A stretch of 64,000 nucleotides of DNA from the NCBI GenBank assembly GCA_020161245.1, contig JAIUOK010000004.1, positions 1-64,000 of the forward strand. Reading direction: 5' to 3'. The position numbers and the translations under genes were made by a program. Of this stretch, positions 24,527-32,788 are shown piece after piece. Below the pieces are notes generated by a model. That model worked only from the letters and a program-made list of their open reading frames with translations. It did not search any database and was not told the origin of the DNA. Numbering within the stretch: the first letter of the stretch is position 1; each line of letters opens with the position of its first letter. Origin of the DNA: Actinomycetota bacterium. GTDB taxonomy: Bacteria > Actinomycetota > Actinomycetes > S36-B12 > CAIYMF01.

Positions 24527-26698
24527 TCAGACGTCGACCGGCTGGAGGAAGACGCCGCCGCCGGCCTGCTTGGCGGCGTAGCAGGCGCGGTCGGCCTGCT
24601 TGAGCAGCTCGTCGGTGGGCAGCGGGTCGGGCGGCTCGACGGGGACGGCGCCGACGCTGACCCGGACCGAGAGATCGTGGTCGCCGGACCGTACGGAGAC
24701 GTGCTCGATCTCGTGCACCACCTGGCGGGCCACCTGCAGCCCGCGCTCGATGCCGCAGTCGCCGAGGACGATCGCGAACTCGTCGCCCCCGAGTCGCGCC
24801 ACGATGTCGCGACGGCGCACGCAGCGCTGCATGGCTGCCGCGACGAGCTGGAGCAGTGCGTCGCCCACGTCGTGGCCGCCGCGGTCGTTGACCGCCTTGA
24901 ACCCGTCGAGGTCGAGGAAGAGCAGCACGTGCGCCGACCCCTCGAGCTCGGTGCGCTCCCGGGCTGCGCGGAAGGCGCGCCGGAAGCCGCGACGGTTGAG
25001 CAGGTCGGTCAGCGGGTCGTGGTCGGCGGCGTAGTTCGACGTCTCCGCCTCGCGGCGGGCCTGGCGCTCCATCCCCGTGACGAGCAGCAGGAACGCCTCG
25101 AGCAGCCCCAGGACGAGCACCCCCGCCAGGAGGAACGCGGGGAGGTTGCGGCCCTGGATGTCCGCGAGCGCCTCGCGCGTCTGCGTGACGGTCAGCTCCC
25201 AGGCTCGACCGTTGACGTCGATCGCGGTCGTCTGCGGCTGCTCGGAGGACTCCTCGCCCTGAAGGGGATGCGAGCCGATCGGCACGGGTGCCGCCGGATC
25301 GGTGACGTCGACGACGTCCACCCCGACGCCGGCCCACTCGGACGGCGCGAAGGTGCCGTCGATGAGCCGCTGCAGCCGGTAGACGCCCACCGCGTAGCCG
25401 AGCACGGCGGTACGGCGCTCCGCCACGGTCGGCGGTACGACGCCGCCGCGGTACACCGGCACGAGCGTGAGCATCCCCGTGACGGTCCCGTCGCCCTGCA
25501 CGAGCTCGACCGGTGCGGTCGACGCCGGCTCGCCCGTGTCGCGCGCCGCCGTGATGGCGGCGGCGCGCACCGGGTTGGACCGGATGTCGTAGCCCATCGC
25601 CTTCGCGTTGTCCTCGAACGGCTCGATGTAGGTGACGACGACGTACGACGGCCGGGGGCCGACCGGCACCGGCTCGCCGGCGGCGTCCTTCTCCGTCACC
25701 TCGAACAGGGCCCGGCCGGGCTGGGCCCGGACCGAGGCGACGAACGCGTCGAGCTCGGGCGCCGTGACGAAGGTGTTCCACGACAGCGCTGCGAGGTCCG
25801 GGTAGCGGGCCAGCGCGGGCCGGGTGAACTGACGGAACTCCGCCGCAGTGACCGCCTCGCTGGACGAGACGAGGCCCGCGACGCCGTTGAGCACCTCGCT
25901 GTGCAGCTGCAGCGTGGTGAGCAGCTGCGAGGCGGCGCTGGAGGCGAGCAGCTCCTGGCGCAGCTGCACGCGGCGGACCTCCTGGCCCTGGTTGGCGACG
26001 AAGGCGCTCACCAGGACGAGGGTGACGACGACCGAGGGCACGGCGACCTTCCAGCGCCGGCCGGCCCAGATCTCGCGCTGCTCCGGCAGCAGCATGAGCA
26101 CGATCGGCCCGAACACCAGCACGCCCGCGGTGTCGCCCGTCCACCAGGTCATCCAGCCGAGGAGCGCCTGGTCGGGCCGGATCACGCCGTTGGCCAGCTG
26201 CGCCAGGACGCCGACCGTCGCGTTGACCAGGCATGCCACCGGGCCGGCCAGGATCAGGAACTCGCTGATCTGCCACGCACGGCTGAGGCTCACGTGCTGC
26301 CCGAGCCGCCAGCGCACCAGGGCCGACCCGGCGGCCGCCTGCGCTGCAGCTCCGGCGGCGATCGCACCGGCCGTGGTGACGACGACGCCTGTGCTCGCCC
26401 CGCTGGCCGACAGTGTCGACGCGTTGACGAGCAGGGAGCCGACGGCCACGCCCCAGGCGACGGCGTACCCGCGCTGGTAGACCAGCGCGAAGGCGAGGCC
26501 GGCTGCCGGCCACAGCGGCGCCGCAAGGCCGATCGAGCGCGCAGCCCACAGCGTCGCGAGCCCGACGGCGGCGTAGAGACCGGCGGTGACGAGGACGGTC
26601 AGGGCGGTGGCAGCAGGGCTGCGGTCCGGCGACGGGCCCCGCGCCTGCGCAGCACGCAGGCGCGCCTCGGCGCGCTGGCGGACACCCGTGCCGCTCAC
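24527..26698 (-). CDS. MASE1-CHASE-GGDEF diguanylate cyclase
   Basis: A 723-residue membrane sensor that should make c-di-GMP. About eight N-terminal spans (residues 30-235) match a MASE1-type sensory module. A periplasmic CHASE domain spans about 265-480 (RPALARYPDLAALSW, YIEPFEDNAKAMGYDI, GTFAPSEW). After a final span near 510 comes the GGDEF domain: DPLTDLLNRRGF, LFLDLDGFKAVND and ARLGGDEFAIVLG. The catalytic loop is intact, and RRRD five residues before GGDEF is an I-site for product inhibition. GTG 26698 has a GGGGAGG site about 5 bp upstream. It is convergent with kdpE and divergent from the amidotransferase operon. Confidence 0.93.
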   Translation of the reverse strand: MSGTGVRQRAEARLRAAQARGPSPDRSPAATALTVLVTAGLYAAVGLATLWAARSIGLAAPLWPAAGLAFALVYQRGYAVAWGVAVGSLLVNASTLSASGASTGVVVTTAGAIAAGAAAQAAAGSALVRWRLGQHVSLSRAWQISEFLILAGPVACLVNATVGVLAQLANGVIRPDQALLGWMTWWTGDTAGVLVFGPIVLMLLPEQREIWAGRRWKVAVPSVVVTLVLVSAFVANQGQEVRRVQLRQELLASSAASQLLTTLQLHSEVLNGVAGLVSSSEAVTAAEFRQFTRPALARYPDLAALSWNTFVTAPELDAFVASVRAQPGRALFEVTEKDAAGEPVPVGPRPSYVVVTYIEPFEDNAKAMGYDIRSNPVRAAAITAARDTGEPASTAPVELVQGDGTVTGMLTLVPVYRGGVVPPTVAERRTAVLGYAVGVYRLQRLIDGTFAPSEWAGVGVDVVDVTDPAAPVPIGSHPLQGEESSEQPQTTAIDVNGRAWELTVTQTREALADIQGRNLPAFLLAGVLVLGLLEAFLLLVTGMERQARREAETSNYAADHDPLTDLLNRRGFRRAFRAARERTELEGSAHVLLFLDLDGFKAVNDRGGHDVGDALLQLVAAAMQRCVRRRDIVARLGGDEFAIVLGDCGIERGLQVARQVVHEIEHVSVRSGDHDLSVRVSVGAVPVEPPDPLPTDELLKQADRACYAAKQAGGGVFLQPVDV

Positions 26699-26867
26699 GG
26701 CAACCTCCCCGTCCGCCGACGCCGCTGCCAGTCTGCTGCCCGCGAGCGGCCGGTGTCGCTCCGAGGAGACGTCCCTCGTCCTCGGCAGGGGATGCGTCCG
26801 CAGGCCGGAGTGCGACAGGCTGCTCCCGTCCGCCGGAGGGGGCGGGCGCGGCGACCGAGGAGGGGCG

Positions 26868-27701
26868 ATGTGCCGCTGGATGGCCTACCGGGGACGGCCG
26901 ATCCGGGCCAGCGAGCTCGTCGTCGAGTCGCAGCACTCGATCGTCGCCCAGTCGCTCGACTCGCCCCTGGGCGCGGAGACGGTCAACGGCGACGGCTTCG
27001 GCCTCGGCTGGTACTCGGTCGACGCCGACGTGCCGCCCGGCCGCTACCGCAGCGTCGAACCGGCGTGGAACGACCAGAACCTGCGCGAGATCGCCGCCGC
27101 CGTCACCTCGCCGCTGTTCCTCTGCCATGTGCGGGCCGCGGCCGGGCCGCCCATCCAGCAGACCAACTGCCACCCCTTCGTCCACGACCGCTGGATGCTC
27201 GTGCACAACGGCGCGATCCACGGCTGGCCCGGACTGCGCCGCGACCTGCTGCTCGAGGTCGACCCGGGTCTGTTCCCGCTCGTCCAGGGCACGACCGACA
27301 CGGAGGTGCTCTTCCACCTCGCGCTCACCCTCGGGCTGCGCGACGACCCGCCGACGGCCCTCGCGCGCGCCATCGGGGCAGTCGAGCGGGTGGGCCGCGC
27401 CCACGGTGTCGCGCTGCCGTGGCAGGGCACGCTCGGGGTCAGCGACGGCAGCACCCTGTGGGCCGTGCGCTACTCGACCGAGGGCCGCACGCGCACGCTC
27501 TTCCACTCCCAGGACGTGCCGACCCTGCGCCAGCTCTACCCCTCGGCCGAGCGGCTCGACCTGTTCTCCGACGACGCCGTCGTGGTGGTGAGCGAGCCGC
27601 TCAGCGACCTCCCCGGCGTCTTCGTCGAGGTGCCGGAGGCCACCCTGCTCACCGTCGACGACGACGGGCTGCGCCACGAGCCCTTCGCACCGGCCGCATG
27701 A
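26868..27701 (+). CDS. Class II glutamine amidotransferase (YafJ/EgtC-like)
   Basis: A 277-residue Ntn-hydrolase. The start MCRWMAYRG puts Cys2 as the N-terminal nucleophile after Met removal, which decides ATG 26868; AGGAGG lies just upstream. Glutaminase landmarks follow: NGDGFGLGWY (near 41), FLCHVRAA (near 84), TNCHPFVHDRWMLVHNGAI (near 99) and QGTTDTEVLFHL (near 143). It hydrolyses glutamine or a gamma-glutamyl amide, as EgtC does in ergothioneine synthesis, but no egt genes are in the window, so the substrate is open. It opens a three-gene operon; the next start overlaps its stop (ATGA). It is divergent from a diguanylate cyclase gene. Confidence 0.88.
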   Translation: MCRWMAYRGRPIRASELVVESQHSIVAQSLDSPLGAETVNGDGFGLGWYSVDADVPPGRYRSVEPAWNDQNLREIAAAVTSPLFLCHVRAAAGPPIQQTNCHPFVHDRWMLVHNGAIHGWPGLRRDLLLEVDPGLFPLVQGTTDTEVLFHLALTLGLRDDPPTALARAIGAVERVGRAHGVALPWQGTLGVSDGSTLWAVRYSTEGRTRTLFHSQDVPTLRQLYPSAERLDLFSDDAVVVVSEPLSDLPGVFVEVPEATLLTVDDDGLRHEPFAPAA

Positions 27702-28363
27702 GCGACCCGCAGCCCGCGCTGGCCGGGTCCGACCGCACCCTCGTCACGCTGACCGGCTGGGGGTTCGCCGTCGGCTCGCTGCTGTTCGTGGTCGGCGTGC
27801 CGCTGAGCCTCTCGACGTCGTCGTCCGCCCCCGTCGTCAGCGGCTGGACGTTCTTCGCCGGGTCGGTCTTCTTCACGACGGCCGCGACGCTGCAGATGAC
27901 GACGTCGTGGCGCACCGTGCGTCGCGAGCGGGCCGCGGGGACGGTCTCGGCCTACGACCACGCCGAGCTGACCGCGTCCTGGGTGCAGTGGATCGGCACC
28001 CTGGCCTTCAACGTCACGACCCTTCGCGCCGCGGTGGCAGCCACCGGTGCCGCCGATCCGAGCGCGGCCGCGATCTGGCGGCCGGACGCCTTCGGCTCGG
28101 TGCTGTTCCTCGTCTCCAGCGTCATCGCGCTCGTGCCCGAGGTGCGCAAGCACCGGCACGGCCACGTCCGCGACCGGTCCTGGGCCATCGCCGCCTCGAA
28201 CATGCTGGGGTCGGTGCTCTTCGGCATCTCGGCCGTGGGCGCCTTCACCGCGCCGGCCTCGGGCCAGCTGGTCAGCCTGTCGTGGGACGACTGGGGCTGC
28301 GCGCTCGGCGGCGTGTGCTTCCTCCTCGGGGCCCTGCTCCTGCTGCCGAGGAGGGGGACGTGA
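27698..28363 (+). CDS. Integral membrane protein of unknown function, six spans
   Basis: A 221-residue membrane protein with six hydrophobic segments at about residues 18-38, 46-66, 93-112, 131-150, 167-186 and 200-216. Polar patches between spans include the basic loop RTVRRERAAG and PEVRKHRHGHVRDRS. The repeat of W-x-x-G-S-x-L-F-like turns resembles small actinobacterial membrane proteins sometimes assigned to YrhK-like families, but that is unsure. It is coupled by 4 bp overlaps both to the amidotransferase before it and to the PAS-GGDEF gene after it, so it may link the two. Confidence 0.7.
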   Translation: MSDPQPALAGSDRTLVTLTGWGFAVGSLLFVVGVPLSLSTSSSAPVVSGWTFFAGSVFFTTAATLQMTTSWRTVRRERAAGTVSAYDHAELTASWVQWIGTLAFNVTTLRAAVAATGAADPSAAAIWRPDAFGSVLFLVSSVIALVPEVRKHRHGHVRDRSWAIAASNMLGSVLFGISAVGAFTAPASGQLVSLSWDDWGCALGGVCFLLGALLLLPRRGT

Positions 28364-29805
28364 CCGACGTCCCCCGCACCGGGGACCCGTCGGGCTCAAG
28401 TCCGCCTCGTCCCGGAGCCGAACCGGACCGTGTGCCGCTCTCGCATGCCTCGGTCGACCAGGTAGTCGACGCCGTCATGCCCCGCTCGGGGCAGCTGCGC
28501 GCCGTGCCCGACGAGCGCACCGACTCCCTGGCCGGACTCGGCCTGCAGCTCTACCGCATGGCCGCCGTGCAGTCGGCCGTGCCGATGCTCGTCGTCTCGG
28601 TGGAGGGCCGGGTGGCTGCCGCCAACGACGCCGCGTGCGCGCTGCTCGGACGCAGCGAGACCGAGCTGCAGAGCATGTCCCTCGGGGACATGTCGCATCC
28701 TGACGACGTCGCATCCAGCCGCGCCGCGCTCGAGGACGTGCTCACGGGCGACGTCGGCCACTACCGTGCAACCCGGCGCTACCTACGACCCGACGGCAGC
28801 GTCGTCCACGTCGACGCCTCCGTCACGCTGCTGCACGACGACGAGGGCCGCCCGGTCGGCTTCTTCGCGGTGGCGGTCGACGAGACCGAGCGCCTGGTCG
28901 CCGAGCGCCGCGCCGCCGAGGCCGACGAGCTGCTGCGCGCGTCGATGAACTCGCTGCTCGACCCCTGGGTGTTCCTGCGGCCCGTGCGCGACGACGGCGG
29001 GCGGATCGTGGACTTCGTCTACCTCGAGGCCAACATCGCGGCCTGCGAGCACAACGGGCTCACGCACGACGAGCTCGTCGGCAGGCGCCTGCTCGACCTG
29101 CTGCCGGGGCACGCCGGCGAGCTGCTCGAGATGTACGCCCAGGTGATCGAGACGGGCGTGCCCCTCGCCATCGACGACCACCCGTTCGTCTCCCCCGACG
29201 GCAGCCCCGGCTGGTTCGACAACCGCGCGGTCAAGGTCGGCGACGACGGCCTGTCCTTCACGTGGAAGGACGTGACCGAGGCGCACCTGCTGCGGCTGCA
29301 GCTGGCCAAGCGCGCGACGACCGACGTCCTCACGGGGCTGGCGAACCGGGCCGGCCTCGAGGACGCCGCCGAGCGGCTCGGCGCCATCACGCGCGGCAGC
29401 ACCGAGCGGCTGAGCGTCCTGTACCTCGACCTCGACGGCATGAAGGAGGTCAACGACAGCCTCGGCCACCCCGCCGGCGACCAGCTGCTGCGCACGGTCG
29501 CCGACCGCATCGCGGGCACCCTGCGCTCGTCGGACACAGTGGCCCGGCTCGGCGGCGACGAGTTCGTCGTCCTGGCCGCCGGCATCGACGAGGACACCGC
29601 CGCCAGCACCCTCGCGGTCAAGATCGCCCAGGCGGTGACACGGCCTGTGCACCTCGACGGCCAGGTGATCGTCCCCACCATCAGCATCGGCATCGCCGTG
29701 GGCGACCTCGCGACGCCGTTCGACGTGCTGCTCAAGAAGGCCGACGACCAGCTGCTCGCGCGCAAGCGCGACCTCTACGGCGACACCGGCCACCGCCGCG
29801 CCTGA
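28360..29805 (+). CDS. PAS-PAS-GGDEF diguanylate cyclase
   Basis: A 481-residue soluble signalling enzyme. The first PAS domain covers about residues 68-185 (VPMLVVSVEGRVAAANDA, GRSETELQSMSLGDMSHPDD, RYLRPDGSVVHVD); a second PAS-like domain covers about 190-310 (FVYLEANIAACEHNGLT). The GGDEF domain follows: DVLTGLANRAGLED, LYLDLDGMKEVND and ARLGGDEFVVLAA. RSSD five residues before GGDEF is an inhibitory I-site. No EAL domain and no membrane span are seen. GTG 28360 overlaps the stop of the membrane protein gene, and GAGGGGGA sits just upstream. It converges on narI with 18 bp between. Confidence 0.93.
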   Translation: MTDVPRTGDPSGSSPPRPGAEPDRVPLSHASVDQVVDAVMPRSGQLRAVPDERTDSLAGLGLQLYRMAAVQSAVPMLVVSVEGRVAAANDAACALLGRSETELQSMSLGDMSHPDDVASSRAALEDVLTGDVGHYRATRRYLRPDGSVVHVDASVTLLHDDEGRPVGFFAVAVDETERLVAERRAAEADELLRASMNSLLDPWVFLRPVRDDGGRIVDFVYLEANIAACEHNGLTHDELVGRRLLDLLPGHAGELLEMYAQVIETGVPLAIDDHPFVSPDGSPGWFDNRAVKVGDDGLSFTWKDVTEAHLLRLQLAKRATTDVLTGLANRAGLEDAAERLGAITRGSTERLSVLYLDLDGMKEVNDSLGHPAGDQLLRTVADRIAGTLRSSDTVARLGGDEFVVLAAGIDEDTAASTLAVKIAQAVTRPVHLDGQVIVPTISIGIAVGDLATPFDVLLKKADDQLLARKRDLYGDTGHRRA

Positions 29806-29823
29806 CCGGCACCGCGCCACCGG

Positions 29824-30576
29824 CTAGCGACGCACGGGCTCCCATCCGCGGCGCGGGTCGCGGTTGCCGTGCATACGCGGATCTCGGCTGCGGTACACGA
29901 GGTACGGGCGGGCGACGTAGCCGACGGGCGCGCTGAAGATATGCACGAGCCGGGTGAACGGGATCATGGCGAAGAGAACCATGGCAACCGCCGCGTGCAG
30001 CTGGAAGCTGAGCGGCGCCGACGTCATGTCGCCCGGGTCGGGGCTCAGGACGAACAGGCTGCGGAACCACACCGCGACCGACTCGCGGTAGTTGTAGCCG
30101 TCGGGGTAGCCGCCGGTCAGGTTGAGCATGTTGATGCCCACCGTGTTGAAGACGCCGAGGAGCACCACCGCGCCGAGCAGCACGTACATGACCTTGTCCA
30201 TCGGGGTGGTCACCTGGAACACGCGGGGCGTCGCGCGGCGCCGGTAGATCAGGATCGCCAGCCCGACGACCACCATGACCGCTGCGACGACGCCGAACGC
30301 CACCGCGGCGACGTGGTAGGTGTGCTCGCTGATGCCGATCGCAGAGGTCCACGACGCCGGCACCAGCAGCCCGAGCACGTGACCGCCGAGCGCGAGCAGG
30401 ATGCCGACGTGGAACAGCGGGCTGCCGATCCGGAGCAACCGGCTCTCGTAGATCTGGGAGGAGCGCGTCGTCCAGCCGTAGGCGTCGTAGCGGTAGCGCC
30501 AGAACATGCCCACCGCGAAAGCCACGACGCTGACGTAGGGCAGCGCCACCCACACGAAGCTCTGCAGCGGACTCAT
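29824..30576 (-). CDS. narI: Respiratory nitrate reductase, gamma subunit
   Basis: A 250-residue membrane cytochrome b that takes electrons from menaquinol and passes them to NarH. Five spans are predicted. Haem ligand histidines are visible in LFHVGILLALGGHVLG (near 54-66) and in SFQLHAAVAM and FTRLVHIFSAP (near 190 and 207). The length is normal for NarI. It is the last gene of the nar operon; its ATG overlaps the narJ stop (ATGA). Confidence 0.96.
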   Translation of the reverse strand: MSPLQSFVWVALPYVSVVAFAVGMFWRYRYDAYGWTTRSSQIYESRLLRIGSPLFHVGILLALGGHVLGLLVPASWTSAIGISEHTYHVAAVAFGVVAAVMVVVGLAILIYRRRATPRVFQVTTPMDKVMYVLLGAVVLLGVFNTVGINMLNLTGGYPDGYNYRESVAVWFRSLFVLSPDPGDMTSAPLSFQLHAAVAMVLFAMIPFTRLVHIFSAPVGYVARPYLVYRSRDPRMHGNRDPRRGWEPVRR

Positions 30577-31205
30577 GCGCGAGCACCCACCTTCAGGGAG
30601 TCGACAGGGACGAACGGGGCGAGTCCGACGACCTCGGACGGCGGGCCGGCGGCAGCGAGCTCCTGCGCGGTAGGGCCCTCGGGGGCAGCCGGCACGACGA
30701 CGAGCAGGGCGTCCACGGCGTGCGCGTACGGCGACGAGAACCGGTGCAGGGCGGCACTGAGGACCTCGATGCCGGACCGGTGCTGCGCGAGCAGCTCCAG
30801 GGCGACCGCGATGTCGCCGACAGCCCCGAACTCGAGCACGACCGGCAGGAAGTCGGGGAGCTCCTCGTTGCCGATGTCGAAGCCCGCCGCCTGGTAGGAC
30901 TCCTTGAAGCCGACCAGCGCCATCCCGCGGCGGCGGGTGTCGCCGTTGAGGAAGTAGGTCAGGTAGAGGCAGGCGCGCCGCCGTCGGTCGAAGATCTCGA
31001 CGTAGTGCGCCTGCGCGGCGACGAGCTCGGTGCTGCGCAGCCAGGACGCGACCTGCATCACCCCCTCAGCGGAACCCGCCGGCAGCGAGGCTGCTGCGTT
31101 CTGCACAGCGCCCAGCCGCTCGAGGGTCGTCTGCTCGGGGTAGGACAGCAGCATCGACGTGACGGCGAGCAGGCGCCGTACCGACCGTTCCTCGAACGTG
31201 GTCAC
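30573..31205 (-). CDS. narJ: Nitrate reductase assembly chaperone NarJ
   Basis: A 210-residue TorD/NarJ-type chaperone needed to load the molybdenum cofactor into NarG; it is not part of the final enzyme. Typical features are the helical N-terminus with LLSYPE, the LVAAQAHYVEIFDRRRRACLYLTYFLNGDTR block (cut here across two motifs: YVEIFDRRRR and CLYLTYF-x-x-GDTRRRG), and NEELPDFLPVVLEF. GTG 31205 is used because it overlaps the narH stop (GTGA); the longer frame upstream is a narH shadow. Confidence 0.95.
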   Translation of the reverse strand: MTTFEERSVRRLLAVTSMLLSYPEQTTLERLGAVQNAAASLPAGSAEGVMQVASWLRSTELVAAQAHYVEIFDRRRRACLYLTYFLNGDTRRRGMALVGFKESYQAAGFDIGNEELPDFLPVVLEFGAVGDIAVALELLAQHRSGIEVLSAALHRFSSPYAHAVDALLVVVPAAPEGPTAQELAAAGPPSEVVGLAPFVPVDSLKVGARA

Positions 31206-32788
31206 TGCAGGCCTCCCACCGGCGGCAGCTCCTCGTGCGTGTCGGCCTCGAAGCGCTTCTTGGTGACGTGGAAGCTCTCGATGGAGACCGGGACCGGCTT
31301 GAGCTCGCCCACCGGGGTGACCGTGCCCATGCCGGGACCGCCCTCGAAGTCGAGCGAGCAGCCGGGCGTCTCCTCCAGCGAGCGCGCAGCCTCCTGGTGG
31401 GCGGCGGGGATGACGTAGCGATGCTCGTACTTCGCGATCGCCAACAGCCGGTACATCTCGTAGAGGTCCTCGCCTGCGAGGCCGACCTGCGTCGCGATGC
31501 CCTCCTGGGTGTCGCGGCCGAGATTGACGTCGCGCATGTACGACCGCATGGCAGCGAGCCGGCGCAGCACGCCGTCCACGACTCCGGTGTCGCCCGCGGT
31601 CAGGAGGTTGGCGAGGTAGCCGACCGGGATACGCAGCGCCTCGATCGCGCCGAAGAGGTTGCCCGCGTCCTCGGCGTCGTGTCCGGAGTTCTTCAGTGCG
31701 TCGACCACAGGCGACAGCGGCGGGATGTACCAGACCATCGGCATGGTGCGGTACTCCGGGTGCAGCGGCAGCGCGAGGCGGTACTTCTTGGCGAGGGCGT
31801 ACACGGGCGACCTCTGCGCCGCCTCGATCCAGTCCTCGGCGATACCGTCTCGCCGCGCCTGCTCGACGACGGCCGGGTCGCTGGGGTCGAGGAGCACATC
31901 GAGCTGCGCTTCGTAGAGGTCCTTGTCGTCCTCCACCGAGGCGGCGGCCAGCACCTTGTCGGCGTCGTACAGGAACAGACCGATGTAGCGCAGCCGGCCA
32001 ACGCACGTCTCCGCGCACACGGTGGGCTGGCCCACCTCGATGCGGGGGTAGCACAGCGTGCACTTCTCCGCCTTGCCCGTGCGGTGGTTGAAGTAGACCT
32101 TCTTGTACGGGCAGCCCGACACGCACATGCGCCAGCCGCGGCAGCGGTCCTGGTCGACCAGCACGATGCCGTCCTCGGACCGCTTGTACATGGCGCCCGA
32201 CGGGCACGACGCCACGCACGACGGGTTGAGGCAGTGCTCGCAGATGCGCGGCAGGTAGAACATGAACGCCTTCTCGAGCTCGAAGACCACCTGGTCCTCG
32301 ATGCCCTTGAGCATCGGGTCGGTGTGACCGCGCTCATGGGTGCCCCCGAGGTCGTCGTCCCAGTTCGCGCCCCAGCGGATCTCCATGTCCTCGCCGGTGA
32401 TGAGCGACTTCGGCCGGGCCACGGGCGTCGTGTCCATCGGCGGGGCCGACACGAGGGTGTCGTAGTCGTAGGTCCACGGCTCGTAGTAGTCGTCGATGGT
32501 CGGCAGCTTCGGGTTGCTGAAGATCTGCGTGAGCCGGTGCCAGCGGCTGCCCGAGCGCAGGCGGAGCTTCCCGCGCTTGGTGCGGACCCAGCCGCCCTTC
32601 CACTGCTCCTGGTCCTCGTAGCGGCGCGGGTATCCGAGGCCGGGCCGCGTCTCGACGTTGTTGAACCACACGTACTCGACACCGGATCGGTTGGTCCACG
32701 TCTGCTTGCACGTCACCGAGCACGTGTGGCAGCCGATGCACTTGTCGAGGTTCATCACCATGCCCACCTGGGCCATGACGCGCGTCAT
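31202..32788 (-). CDS. narH: Respiratory nitrate reductase, beta subunit
   Basis: A 528-residue iron-sulfur subunit that carries electrons from NarI to NarG. Four cluster motifs are complete: CIGCHTCSVTCK at the N-terminus, CEHCLNPSCVASCP, CRGWRMCVSGCP and CTLC...CAETCVGRLRYIG. The Trp in CRGWRMC replaces a Cys, as expected for the 3Fe-4S cluster of NarH. ATG 32788 overlaps the narG stop by one base (TGATG). Confidence 0.97.
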   Translation of the reverse strand: MTRVMAQVGMVMNLDKCIGCHTCSVTCKQTWTNRSGVEYVWFNNVETRPGLGYPRRYEDQEQWKGGWVRTKRGKLRLRSGSRWHRLTQIFSNPKLPTIDDYYEPWTYDYDTLVSAPPMDTTPVARPKSLITGEDMEIRWGANWDDDLGGTHERGHTDPMLKGIEDQVVFELEKAFMFYLPRICEHCLNPSCVASCPSGAMYKRSEDGIVLVDQDRCRGWRMCVSGCPYKKVYFNHRTGKAEKCTLCYPRIEVGQPTVCAETCVGRLRYIGLFLYDADKVLAAASVEDDKDLYEAQLDVLLDPSDPAVVEQARRDGIAEDWIEAAQRSPVYALAKKYRLALPLHPEYRTMPMVWYIPPLSPVVDALKNSGHDAEDAGNLFGAIEALRIPVGYLANLLTAGDTGVVDGVLRRLAAMRSYMRDVNLGRDTQEGIATQVGLAGEDLYEMYRLLAIAKYEHRYVIPAAHQEAARSLEETPGCSLDFEGGPGMGTVTPVGELKPVPVSIESFHVTKKRFEADTHEELPPVGGLQ

